Assembly: GCA_916988195.3 (NCBI GenBank) | Contig: CAKASQ030000050.1 | Span: 1 to 64,000 of the forward strand | Direction: 5' to 3' | DNA from: Oscillospiraceae bacterium | GTDB taxonomy: Bacteria; Bacillota; Clostridia; Oscillospirales; Oscillospiraceae | DNA: 64,000 nucleotides | Shown here: positions 34,123 to 43,100 of the stretch, in pieces | Layout: every line of letters begins with the position of its first letter | Position numbering within the stretch: position 1 is the stretch's first letter | The notes under the pieces: generated by a model | What the model saw: only the letters and a program-made list of their open reading frames with translations | Database searches by the model: none | Told to the model about the DNA's origin: nothing | Made by a program: the position numbers and the translations under genes

Positions 34123-34977
34123 TTATTGGCCCTCCTTTTTCTTGCCGAGGTAGGCTTCGATGACCGCAGGGTTTGCCTGAATGTCCTCGGGTGTGCCCTT
34201 AGCGATGATCTTACCGAAGTTCAGAACGCAGATACCCTCGCAGATACCCATGACGAGGTTCATGTCGTGCTCGATGAGCAAAATTGCAATGCCGAACATG
34301 TCGCGGATGCGGACGATGTTGTCCATGAGCTCACTTGTCTCCGAGGGGTTCATGCCGGCAGCCGGCTCGTCAAGCAGCAGCAGGCACGGATTCGTCGCCA
34401 GCGCGCGGACGATCTCGAGTCTGCGCTGCGCGCCATACGGAAGCGAGCCCGCCTTGTGGTCGGCCATATCCTGCATGTCGAAAATGCTGAGAAGCTCCAG
34501 CGCGCGCTCCTTTGCGATGCGCTCCTTGCGCCAGTACTGCGGCAGGCGGAACATTGCCGTACCGAGCGTGTATTTCGTCTCGTTGTGAAGACCGACGAGA
34601 ACGTTGTCGAGCACCGACAGATCGCGGAACAGGCGGATATTCTGGAATGTTCTGGCAATGCCCATCTGGTTGACCTGAATGGTGGTCTTCCCTGCTGTGT
34701 CCATGCCGTCGAGCAGGATGGTACCGCGCGTCGGCTGATAGACCTTGGTAAGAAGGTTAAAAACGGTCGTCTTACCTGCGCCGTTCGGGCCGATCAGACC
34801 GGCGATCTCAGTTCTGCCAATGGCGAAGTTGAAGTCGCTGACAGCAGACAAACCGCCAAAGTCAATACCGAGGTGGCGCGCTTCGAGAATCGGAGGCAGC
34901 GAAACGTCGCGTTCGGGGATAATGTTGGTTGCGGGAACCGGAACAAGCTTTGTCTTGGGTCTTTCAGTTCTGCTCAT
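34123..34977 (-). CDS. livG: Branched-chain amino acid ABC transporter ATPase LivG
   Basis: A 284-residue LivG-type ATPase with an N-terminal extension of about 28 residues before the domain. Walker A is GPNGAGKTT. The LivG-specific insert is MGIARTFQNIRLFRDLSVLDNV. The signature region is GSLPYGAQRRLEIVRAL, Walker B is LLLLDEPAAGMNPSE, and the H-loop is LLIEHDMNLVM. The C-terminus AVIEAYLGKK is typical. Its 5' end overlaps livM by 14 bases. Confidence 0.93.
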   Translation of the reverse strand: MSRTERPKTKLVPVPATNIIPERDVSLPPILEARHLGIDFGGLSAVSDFNFAIGRTEIAGLIGPNGAGKTTVFNLLTKVYQPTRGTILLDGMDTAGKTTIQVNQMGIARTFQNIRLFRDLSVLDNVLVGLHNETKYTLGTAMFRLPQYWRKERIAKERALELLSIFDMQDMADHKAGSLPYGAQRRLEIVRALATNPCLLLLDEPAAGMNPSETSELMDNIVRIRDMFGIAILLIEHDMNLVMGICEGICVLNFGKIIAKGTPEDIQANPAVIEAYLGKKKEGQ

Positions 34978-36037
34978 TGTCAGCTTCCTCCTTACCTTTT
35001 CTCAGCTCTGGCCGGAACACAAAATTGAGTGCCTTTTCAAGTACCCGGGACATCGAGAAATCGTAGCTGCCGAATAGTCCCTTCGGGCGGAAGATCATCA
35101 TGACGACCAGCGCCAGCGAATATGCAACCATGCGGTAGTCCGCCACCGAACGAAGCAGCTCCGGCAGCACCGTCAGAACCGTCGCCGAGACGATCGAGCC
35201 CAGCATGGAGCCCATACCGCCGAGCACAACGATGACGAGGATCTCGATGGATTTCATAAATTTGAACGTCGAGGGATACAGAGAACCAAGGTAGCCTGCG
35301 TACAGGCAGCCCGCGATGCCGGCGAGCATGGCCGAGAATACGAACGCCATGGTCTTATAATACGTGGTGTTCACGCCGACGCTCTCAGACGCGATCTCGT
35401 TGTCGCGGATAGAGAGGATCGCCCGGCCGTGCTTGGATTTCATCATCGTATGGATGAAGAAGCATGCGAGCACGACGCAAATAAACACCAACGTCACAGA
35501 CGCAAATTTCGGAATGCGCTTGAGGCCTGCCGCGCCGTAGGTGAAATCAAAGCCCAACACGGAGTCGATGTTCGTCAGGACAACGCGGATGATTTCACCG
35601 AAGCCCAGGGTGATGATAGCCAGATAGTCGCCGCGCAGGCGAAGCGCCGGGATACCGATGATAACACCGAAAATACCGGCAACCACTGCGCTGATGACGA
35701 TCGCGGCCAGAATGTACGGAATAAGCGCCGCGGTATTGCCCTCTTTCAGAAGTGCAGCCGCAGGCGTTGCTTTCATGAAAATCCCGCCCGCGTAAGCGCC
35801 GACTGCCATGAAACCCGCGTGACCCAGCGGCAGCTGGCCGAGGTAGCCGGTCGCGATGTTCAAGGACACGGCAAGGATGATGTTGATACCGACGGTGATC
35901 AGAATGCCCGTCCAGTAGTTTGTGATGATGCCGGAGGAAATGAGTCCAGTCAGCAAAAAGTAGAAGCCGACCACCAACGCGAGGTTGATAACATATCGCG
36001 CCGGCATGGGGATCCGGATTTTCGATCTTGTTTTCAT
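34964..36037 (-). CDS. livM: Branched-chain amino acid ABC transporter permease LivM
   Basis: A 357-residue permease with eight to ten hydrophobic helices. Family motifs are SLNIATGYLGQLPLGHAGFM, LRLRGDYLAIITLGFGEIIR and MVVLGGMGSMLGSIVSA-like sequence near the C-terminus (EILVIVVLGGMGSMLGSI). It forms the channel with LivH, encoded 15 bases upstream. Confidence 0.92.
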   Translation of the reverse strand: MKTRSKIRIPMPARYVINLALVVGFYFLLTGLISSGIITNYWTGILITVGINIILAVSLNIATGYLGQLPLGHAGFMAVGAYAGGIFMKATPAAALLKEGNTAALIPYILAAIVISAVVAGIFGVIIGIPALRLRGDYLAIITLGFGEIIRVVLTNIDSVLGFDFTYGAAGLKRIPKFASVTLVFICVVLACFFIHTMMKSKHGRAILSIRDNEIASESVGVNTTYYKTMAFVFSAMLAGIAGCLYAGYLGSLYPSTFKFMKSIEILVIVVLGGMGSMLGSIVSATVLTVLPELLRSVADYRMVAYSLALVVMMIFRPKGLFGSYDFSMSRVLEKALNFVFRPELRKGKEEADNEQN

Positions 36038-36052
36038 ATCGTTACCTCCCCA

Positions 36053-36928
36053 TCAGACCTTTTCCGTGACCGGATGGCCCATAATGCCGGACGGCTTTAC
36101 AAGCAGAACCACGATCAGAATTGCAAACACGACTGCGTCCTTCCAGACGGAAAGACCGACCGCCGCGACGAGCGCTTCGAGAAGACCAATGGCAAAGCCG
36201 CCGATCATTGCACCGGGAATCGAGCCGATGCCGCCAAGAACGGCCGCGACGAACGCCTTCAGGCCGAGCATCGAGCCCATCGTGGGCGATGCCTGGGAAT
36301 ACGCACAAAGATACAGAACCGAGCCGATACCGGCAAGCGCTGAGCCGACCGCAAATGTAAATGAGATCGTTTTGTTGAGGCTGATGCCCATCAGCTGCGC
36401 CGCACCCATATCCTCAGAGACCGCGCGCATCGCCTTTCCGAGCTTCGTTTTCTGGACAAGGAGCGTCAATGCGACCATCGCGATGACAGCGACGATGATG
36501 GTCAAGATCGCAGTATAGCTGATCGTGACGGAGCCGAACGACACATTGCCGGGAACAAGCGTGTCCATGCTCTTGGTGTCAGCGCCGAACAGAAGCTGCG
36601 CACCGTTTTCAAGCAGGAACGAAATGCCGATCGCTGTGATCAGAAGCGAAAGACGGGGCGCCGAGCGAAGAGGCGTATAAGCAACCTTCTCAATCACAAC
36701 GCCAAGCAGCGTACTTGTGACAACGGCCAGAACAACGGAGAGAATCGGGTGCAGGTGGAACGCAGTCATGGCGTAGAACGCGGTATACGCGCCGACCATG
36801 ATGATGTCGCCGTGGGCAAAGTTCAGAAGCAGGATGATACCATAGACCATGCTGTAGCCAAGGGCCACCAGCGCATACACAGAACCTGTCTGCAAGCCGT
36901 TAAACAGCTGGGAAACAAACAAACTCAT
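36053..36928 (-). CDS. livH: Branched-chain amino acid ABC transporter permease LivH
   Basis: A 291-residue LivH permease. The N-terminus FVSQLFNGLQTGSVYALVAL and the segment YGIILLLNFAHGDIIMVGAY are diagnostic. The ATPase-contact region is MRAVSEDMGAAQLMGISLNK. Eight hydrophobic segments. It follows the binding-protein gene across an intergenic region with two strong hairpins. Confidence 0.93.
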   Translation of the reverse strand: MSLFVSQLFNGLQTGSVYALVALGYSMVYGIILLLNFAHGDIIMVGAYTAFYAMTAFHLHPILSVVLAVVTSTLLGVVIEKVAYTPLRSAPRLSLLITAIGISFLLENGAQLLFGADTKSMDTLVPGNVSFGSVTISYTAILTIIVAVIAMVALTLLVQKTKLGKAMRAVSEDMGAAQLMGISLNKTISFTFAVGSALAGIGSVLYLCAYSQASPTMGSMLGLKAFVAAVLGGIGSIPGAMIGGFAIGLLEALVAAVGLSVWKDAVVFAILIVVLLVKPSGIMGHPVTEKV

Positions 36929-36955
36929 GAGCTTTCTTTCCTTTCTTTCATCTTT

Positions 36956-37049
36956 CGGACATCCGATGGCTGTCTCTATACACTAAATATAGGAGCACCC
37001 ATCGGACGTCCGGAAAACGGCCTTTGGGAGGGGAGCTTGCGCTCCCCTC
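36956..37049 (-). promoter_or_regulatory. Two intercistronic stem-loops between livJ and livH
   Basis: GAGGGGAGC and GCTCCCCTC (37028-37036, 37041-37049) form one hairpin. A 14-base pair of arms (36956-36969 with 36999-37012, one mismatch that can wobble) forms a second. Neither has a following T-tract. They probably protect the binding-protein mRNA and set its excess over the permeases. Confidence 0.55.
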
Positions 37050-37074
37050 TCAAAAAACCGTGCCGGGTCAAAAC

Positions 37075-38346
37075 TTAGAACATTTCTTTGAAGACTTCCT
37101 CGCCGCCGGTCAGCTCGATGATCGCAACGGACTTGATGGGGTTGTTGTCGGAGTCGAAGGAATAAGTACCGGTAATGCCCTTCACGCCGTCCATGGTCTT
37201 GATGGCGTCAATGACAGCCTGCTTGTACTCGTCCGTACCAGCCTCGAGGCCGGCGTCTTCCGCAGCCTTCAGACCGTAAGCCATGATCATGGATGCATCG
37301 TAAGCAAGAGGCGCAAACATATTGGGGACTTCTTCCACGCCGAAGGTCTCGCAGTAGTCCTTTTCGAACTGTGCAACGTCTTCGGTGCCGGGCGCGTAGC
37401 CAGAGCAGTAGACGCTGCCTTCGAGTTCTTCTGCAGAAGCATAATCCTTGACGGAGCCGAAGCCGTCGCCGCCGAGGAAGGTGGCGGTGCAGCCTGCCTG
37501 ACGGGCAGCCTGGATAGCAAGACCAGCCTCACCGTAATAGATCGGGCAGAAGACAATGTCGGGGTTCTTGGAAGCAATGTTGGTCATCTGTGCCTTGAAG
37601 TCCTTGTCGCCGGTAGCAAACGCCTCGGTGTCGACAATTTCAAGACCCATGCGCTCGGCCTCAACGACGAATGCGTTCTTCAGACCTTCGGAGTAGTCAC
37701 TGCCGGTTTCGTAGAAGATCGCGGCGGTCTTGGCGCCCAGCTTTTCAACGGCGTAATCCGCCATCTTCTGACCCTGGAACGGATCGATGAAGCAGGCACG
37801 GAACACGTTCGTGCGGACCTCGCCGGTGTCTTCCATAACCGTTACGCCGGTTGCGGTAGCGGAAGCGGTGATCTGGGGCATGTTGTCTTCATAGGTCGCG
37901 TCGGCAAGGCCGATGGTCGCGCCGGTCAGAACAGAGCCGATGACAGCGGTGATGCCGTTTTCCTTGGCAAGGTTGTAAGCGTTGACAGCCTCGACGCCGT
38001 CGCCCTTGTCGTCATATTCCTTGACAACAACCTTCTTGCCGTTGATGCCGCCGGCAGCGTTCAGCTGGTCGAAGTACAACATCACAGCGTTGCGGACAGG
38101 AATGCCGTACTGTGCGTAGTCACCGGTGGTGTTGCCGATGAACGCAATGTCGATCTCGCCGTCGGTCGCGGCTGCATCGGAAGCGTCAGCGGATTCATTG
38201 GAAGCGGTCTCGGTGGATGCAGTGGATTCGCTTGCCTGTGTGGTGCTGGAGCCCTGCTCGGTCTTGGCCGCGCAGCCTGCCATAACGCTCAGCAGCATGA
38301 CGACTGCCAGCGCGAAGCAGAATAACTTCTTCATGTTCTTCATCAT
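37075..38346 (-). CDS. livJ: Branched-chain amino acid ABC transporter binding lipoprotein (LivJ-like)
   Basis: A 423-residue extracellular substrate-binding lipoprotein. The signal peptide has lipobox MAGC near residue 25, followed by a Ser/Thr/Glu/Ala linker. The mature part is a family-6 periplasmic-binding fold (DIAFIGNTTGDYAQYGIPV, LYFDQLNAAGGINGKKVVVK, ITASATATGVTVMEDTGEVR, CPIYYGEAGLAIQAARQAG). It heads the liv operon. The amino acid bound is inferred only from the family. Confidence 0.92.
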   Translation of the reverse strand: MMKNMKKLFCFALAVVMLLSVMAGCAAKTEQGSSTTQASESTASTETASNESADASDAAATDGEIDIAFIGNTTGDYAQYGIPVRNAVMLYFDQLNAAGGINGKKVVVKEYDDKGDGVEAVNAYNLAKENGITAVIGSVLTGATIGLADATYEDNMPQITASATATGVTVMEDTGEVRTNVFRACFIDPFQGQKMADYAVEKLGAKTAAIFYETGSDYSEGLKNAFVVEAERMGLEIVDTEAFATGDKDFKAQMTNIASKNPDIVFCPIYYGEAGLAIQAARQAGCTATFLGGDGFGSVKDYASAEELEGSVYCSGYAPGTEDVAQFEKDYCETFGVEEVPNMFAPLAYDASMIMAYGLKAAEDAGLEAGTDEYKQAVIDAIKTMDGVKGITGTYSFDSDNNPIKSVAIIELTGGEEVFKEMF

Positions 38347-38436
38347 TTCTTACCTCATTTGCGAAATATTTTTCAGCTGTACGCGACAGCATGAAATCAG
38401 TTTTTTGTCTCAACGAAGGGCCGTAGTCAAAACAAT

Positions 38437-38463
38437 AGCGGCTCTGCAAAAAGCAAAGCCGCT
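38437..38463 (-). terminator. Terminator after the small membrane protein gene
   Basis: AGCGGCTTTGC and GCAGAGCCGCT (38463-38453, 38447-38437) pair with one mismatch around TTTTT, followed by ATTGTTTT. It separates the small gene from the liv operon promoter region. Confidence 0.65.
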
Positions 38464-38478
38464 TACCTTTGATTCTTC

Positions 38479-38769
38479 CTAGGCCGCCTCGCGCGCCCCG
38501 TTGGAAGCATCCAGCACATTTCTGCTTTCTGCCATATTCAGTTGCTGCATAATGCGTACGACAAGCACAAAAAGTACAAGCGCCGCAAGCCCTACCAGTA
38601 CGGTAAGGTTCATAAGCAGGCAAATAAAAATGGACACGGCCAGAATGGCAGCGTCCAAGCAGATAACATGGGATGCGGATGTCTTGCGAGCGCAAGAACA
38701 AGCCGGTGCGCACGCAGCTGCATCGGTACGGTTCGACTGATTCATCTGAGCCATTTCGTAACGCTTCAT
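38479..38769 (-). CDS. Small membrane protein with Cys-rich N-terminus, unknown function
   Basis: A 96-residue protein with no family I recognise. An N-terminal segment (MKRYEMAQMNQSN, then ACAPACSCARK with three cysteines) is followed by two adjacent hydrophobic helices (AILAVSIFICLLMNLTVLVG and LAALVLFVLVV) and a short polar tail. The ATG at 38769 is chosen because the frame upstream runs over the promoter; GGGGGCGC is a plausible ribosome binding site, and an ATG at 38754 is an alternative. It is monocistronic, with an ideal promoter and its own terminator, so it is probably a real expressed gene. Confidence 0.65.
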   Translation of the reverse strand: MKRYEMAQMNQSNRTDAAACAPACSCARKTSASHVICLDAAILAVSIFICLLMNLTVLVGLAALVLFVLVVRIMQQLNMAESRNVLDASNGAREAA

Positions 38770-38800
38770 CTCGTGCGCCCCCTTCGTTTTTGATGTGCCC

Positions 38801-38829
38801 ATTATAATCTCGCACTTTACTGATGTCAA
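38801..38829 (-). promoter_or_regulatory. Perfect sigma-70-type promoter of the small membrane protein gene
   Basis: Minus strand TTGACA (38829-38824), exactly 17 bases, TATAAT (38806-38801). Both hexamers are perfect, which suggests strong housekeeping expression. Confidence 0.85.
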
Positions 38830-38887
38830 GCGTTAAATCCCTGAAAGAAGTCGAAAAATGCCAGTTTGATTTTGTGCAATTTGTACA

Positions 38888-38949
38888 GAGACCGGAAAAT
38901 ACGGAATATTGGAGGAATACTTGCATTTCCGGTCTATATTTGGTATTCT
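38888..38949 (+). promoter_or_regulatory. Promoter with overlapping dyad upstream of the E2-like gene
   Basis: TTGCAT (38921-38926), a 17-base spacer and TATTCT (38944-38949) form a reasonable promoter. Perfect 10-base arms AGACCGGAAA (38888-38897) and TTTCCGGTCT (38926-38935) lie across the -35 and spacer, where a dimeric regulator could act. Confidence 0.5.
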
Positions 38950-39004
38950 ATAGAGGTCGACTGGCGATTTTCGTCAGAACAAGAAAAAGGTGTGTGAAAA
39001 GAAT

Positions 39005-39883
39005 ATGGAAAAAACCACGAAGCGCCGCTTCGGTGATCGGAAGGATGGCGTGCTGCTGCGCGATTTGGACGGCATGCATTTTATTACGCCCATCATCTAT
39101 CCAAACCGCTGCGACAACGAGGCCTATCTCTCCGAGACGATCGATCTGACCAATATGAACGCATATCTGGAGAAGAAGAATGCGGAGCATCCCGACTTCC
39201 CCTACACGATGTTCCACGTCATTGTCGCCGCGCTCATCAAGACGATCACGCTCCGCCCGAAGATGAACCGCTTTATCGCGAATAAGAACTTCTATCAGAG
39301 AAACGGCGTGTCCGCGTCGTTCGTGGTCAAAAAGCAGTTTGCGGACGAAGCGGCCGAGGCGCTCGCCGTCGTGCGCGGCAAGGATGAATCGACGCTTGAT
39401 ACCATCCACGAAGACCTCCGGCACCAGATCATGGACTGCAAGGACATGACGAAGACCGACACCTCGACGGATTTCATGGACATCTTTAACCGCATGCCGC
39501 GCTTTCTCGGAAAGTTCATCGTCTGGCTGCTCACGCGGCTGGACATTCATGGTTGGATTCCCGCATCGATCATCGAGACCGACCCCTATTACTGCACGGT
39601 CGTCATCTCAAACCTCGGCTCTATTAAGCTGCACAGCGGCTACCATCACCTGACGAACTGGGGCACGTGCTCGGTGTTCTGCATCATCGGTGAAAAGTCC
39701 CTGCGCCCGGTCTTCAAAGCAGACGGTACATATGAAATGCACGAGATGCTGGATCTTGGCCTTACCATCGACGAGCGCCTTGCAGACGGCTATTATTATT
39801 CCAAGACGATCAAGCTTCTTCGTAAGCTCTTAGAGAATCCCGAGCTGCTGGAAACGCCCGCAAATCAGGAAATCGAGTATTGA
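39005..39883 (+). CDS. Stand-alone E2-like acyltransferase (CAT fold)
   Basis: A 292-residue protein matching the catalytic domain of 2-oxoacid dehydrogenase E2 / chloramphenicol acetyltransferase fold (PYTMFHVIVAALIKTITLRP, DPYYCTVVISNLGSIKL, CSVFCIIGEK). It has no lipoyl or peripheral-subunit domain and no dehydrogenase genes nearby. In the active-site motif D-H-R-x-x-D-G the His is Glu (IDERLADGYYYS), so normal acetyl transfer is doubtful, although the fold seems intact. The ATG at 39005 lacks a close ribosome binding site; a GTG at 38990 just after AAAGG is an alternative start. Confidence 0.75.
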   Translation: MEKTTKRRFGDRKDGVLLRDLDGMHFITPIIYPNRCDNEAYLSETIDLTNMNAYLEKKNAEHPDFPYTMFHVIVAALIKTITLRPKMNRFIANKNFYQRNGVSASFVVKKQFADEAAEALAVVRGKDESTLDTIHEDLRHQIMDCKDMTKTDTSTDFMDIFNRMPRFLGKFIVWLLTRLDIHGWIPASIIETDPYYCTVVISNLGSIKLHSGYHHLTNWGTCSVFCIIGEKSLRPVFKADGTYEMHEMLDLGLTIDERLADGYYYSKTIKLLRKLLENPELLETPANQEIEY

Positions 39884-39907
39884 ATCAAATAAAAGACGCC
39901 CCACAAA

Positions 39908-40052
39908 GGCTTCCCTTGGGGGAAGCTGGCACGGCGCAAGCCGTGACTGATGCGGGTCTGAGAGCACTATCAAAATGCTTTGCAGTACGTAGCTGCTCCC
40001 TGACCCTCATCCGACCTCGCTTCGCGAGGCCACCTTCCCCGGAGGGGAAGGC
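39908..40052. repeat. Palindromic repeat element (MITE/REP-like)
   Basis: A 145-bp element built as a mirror of small hairpins. On the left are GCTTCCC/GGGGAAGC and CACGGC/GCCGTG. In the middle GATGCGGGTC mirrors GACCCTCATC with one mismatch. On the right are CCTCGC/GCGAGG and CCTTCCCC/GGGGAAGG. It has no coding capacity and sits between two convergent genes, typical of dispersed intergenic repeats in Oscillospiraceae. Confidence 0.6.
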
Positions 40053-40073
40053 AAAACGAGGGATGAAGCAATC

Positions 40074-40110
40074 CGAAGGATGAAGCAAACTGCTCCATCC
40101 TTCGTTTTTT
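40074..40110 (+). terminator. Terminator of the E2-like gene
   Basis: CGAAGGATG (40074-40082) and CATCCTTCG (40096-40104) form a perfect 9-bp stem followed by six Ts, a textbook plus-strand terminator. Confidence 0.85.
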
Positions 40111-40112
40111 AT

Positions 40113-43100
40113 TCAGCTCGTTCGCCGGTGATGGACAAACGCGTTCGGAAGCGCGCGCCCGCCGGGAAGCGCCAGATTGTTGCAGCGTGTGACGTACTGT
40201 CCGTCATACCACATAATGGCGCTCGTGCCGCCGTCGACGTTCATGGCCTGCACCGCGCCGTGCCGCGCTAAAATGGCGGAGCATTCGTTGACGCTGGTGC
40301 CGAGAATGCCGCTTTCCGGCATGCGCCCCTCGATCACAAGCAGCAGCATTTCCTGCCGGCTCGATTGCCCGATGCAAGCGCGCGGGGCTTCGCTCGTCCA
40401 GTAATTGCTCTGGATGATCTCGCCGTCGATGATGAGCGCGGGGTTAAACTCCGTCGCGTCGCGGCAGTCCGCACGAACCTCTTCGTTGGAACGGCGGATG
40501 CAAACGGTATTGTCCGTCAGAATCTCGAACCGGGCATACGGAAAATCATCCATGTAGGGGTAATGCTCCCCGTAGGCGACCCCGTCGCTCATCGCAAAGC
40601 CCGCGAGTTCTCCGCCGTTCCCTTGCCCACCGGGGTCAAGAAAGCCGTTGCAGGTCATGGATAACAGCCCGCCGTGCGCTTCGGCGATCTCCCCGACCGT
40701 CTGGCCGTAGCTGCCGAGCCCCTCCGACATTTCAACGCTCAAGCGCGCTGGAACCTTCGCGACCGCCAGAACGCCCCGGTATTTTTCCCCCGCGACGCGC
40801 ACGAGCAGCACCTTTTCCCGGAAATTCACAGCCAGCACCTGCTCGCCCATCGTCGTCCGGATGCTCGTCCCGGACTGGGTAAGACCCGATTCGTTGATAT
40901 CGATGCCAGCCCAACCGTTTGCGAGCGTCTGCGGATGTTCGTCCAGATACGTTTGCATCGAATCGCGGTCAAGCTCCCAGAAAATATCGTAAAAGTCGTC
41001 CTCTGTGACCTGGGACGCGTCCTTTTCCGGAGCGGTCAAGGGTACGACCTTTGCGTCCGCCTGAGCGCCGAATTTCCAGCCGTCAAAGAGCTTCCACGTC
41101 GTTTCGCCGTCGGAATACGTTAAATCTGCGATCTTGTCTGCAAGCGCAACCTCGTGCGCGGGAGACGCTGCCTCAATGCCGTTCGGAAGCGCAGTCGGAG
41201 AGAACCTAAGGCTGCCTGCCGCCGTGTCATAGTAGTAAGAGACCGGCGAAAGCATGCCTTGCATACTATCGTAGAATGTCGCAATGACCTTGACCGCATC
41301 GCCGTCCTTGTAGGCAGACACCATGTAGCCGGAGCTGCCCTGCATATTGTTCGTGCCGAACGCCGTGCCGGGGTCTAAGGCGAGCGCCATGCGGCTTTGC
41401 TGTAGGTCATAGACAAAGAGGCCGAAGTAACCGTGAAATACGACGTAATTTTCGTCCGCATAATCCGTAGTGACGCCGACGCCGATGGACATGTCGGCCG
41501 TCAGCTCCGGCTCCTGCCGCATGCCGCAGAGCGTCCCGGTTTCGAGCGAGTAATAAAGATGCTGAACGACCTCCTCCTGCGAAGACACTTCCCAGATGGT
41601 CAGCTTCAGGATTTTATCGTCGACCACCTGCTGCGCCCACGTCCGGTCAGCAACCGGCGGCTTTCTGGTCGCGACGAAGTAATCCGCAATTGTGCCGTAA
41701 TAGTGCGGGAAGTTCCCGACCATGCCGTTCTTGCGCGAATCCGCGCCGGTAAACGTGCGCGCCTCGTCCTCCGAGGTCAGCGCCCAGAGCGCCGTTTCGA
41801 ACTTGTCATAGACTGCCGTCCGGATGGCTTCTTCCTCTTCAGCTGTGAGCGCGGGCTCGTCGGAGGCTTCCTCTGCCGTGTCCGCCCAGTTTTCGCCGAG
41901 CGTCATCGTAGCAAGCCGGTCTTCCCCGGGAGCGGGGATGTCCGTGAAGATTGCAACATCTCCTTTCTGCCCGAGCGCCAAGCGAACAGAAGTAATCTCA
42001 GCATCGCCGTAGGTGCCAATCTGGAAGGTTTCTCCGGGCGAGGCGGCAAGCGAAGAACTGACGCTTCCTTCCGTGAAGCGAAGCATAACGGAGTTGAAGT
42101 TGACGCTTGTGATCTCGCCGGAACCGGTCTCGCGCATGCGCCGGTCGGCGATGCCGAAGACAATGGTCTGCCCGGCCATCCGCGTCTGGAACACGCCGTA
42201 GCCTGCGCCATCGTCCACGTGTCCCGTTTCCATCTGCGTGATTTGGATCGCGCCATCCACCTTCTGCGCCAGCATCAGAATCGCGTCCAGACTCGCATCC
42301 TCGTTCGTCCGCTTCGCCGTGACGATGGTTCCAAGCCTGCAAGGACTAAAGTCGCAGTCCACGATCGGATTTGGCGCTGTTTCGCGCAAAATCGCCGCAT
42401 GTACCTCGTCGTTTGGAAGGTTCACGAGCGTATACATCCAATTGCCGTTTTGGTCCTCAATCACCAGCTGTCCATCTAGAACACCGTATTCCCAGCCCTT
42501 TCCGGAGAAATTGGCCTGATCGTCCCGGTTCGGCGTTTTTGCGTCGTCCAGCTGATGTTTGATGGTGCCCGTGCGAACCACACGCGCCGCGTCCTCCGGC
42601 GCAAGGTTTTCATTTGTCAGCTGATAGAGGGTACCATCAACCTGAACCAAAGGAGGAAGAAGATCTGGTGTGGACGCTGTATGGTCTGCGGCGCTGTTCG
42701 TAAACGTGCAGGCGGCCAGAAGCAGACACACGCCGACGACAAGTATCAGGGTGACAGCTGTCATCTTTGGTTTTTTCGCAATCAGGCGGATCCGCGCACG
42801 AAGCGTCTTTTTGCCAGAGACCATCGTTGTCGCGCAGAGCGCTGCCTGCATGGGTGCGCGTTTGATGGAGATCTGGTCGAGAAGCGTCCGTCCGTAGGCA
42901 ATGCGCGCGCCGTCGTCCAGCCTCCGGAGCGCCAGATCGTCGCAGGCCAGTTCGCAGTCGATTTTCGACAGCCGCGCCGCCAGCCACACAAACGGGTCGA
43001 ACCAGTACATGGCCAGAAGCAGCAGCCGCAGCGCACACCAGATGTGATCCCTGCGCCGATAGTGCGTCCGCTCGTGGAGCAGCACATACTGGTTGGGCGT

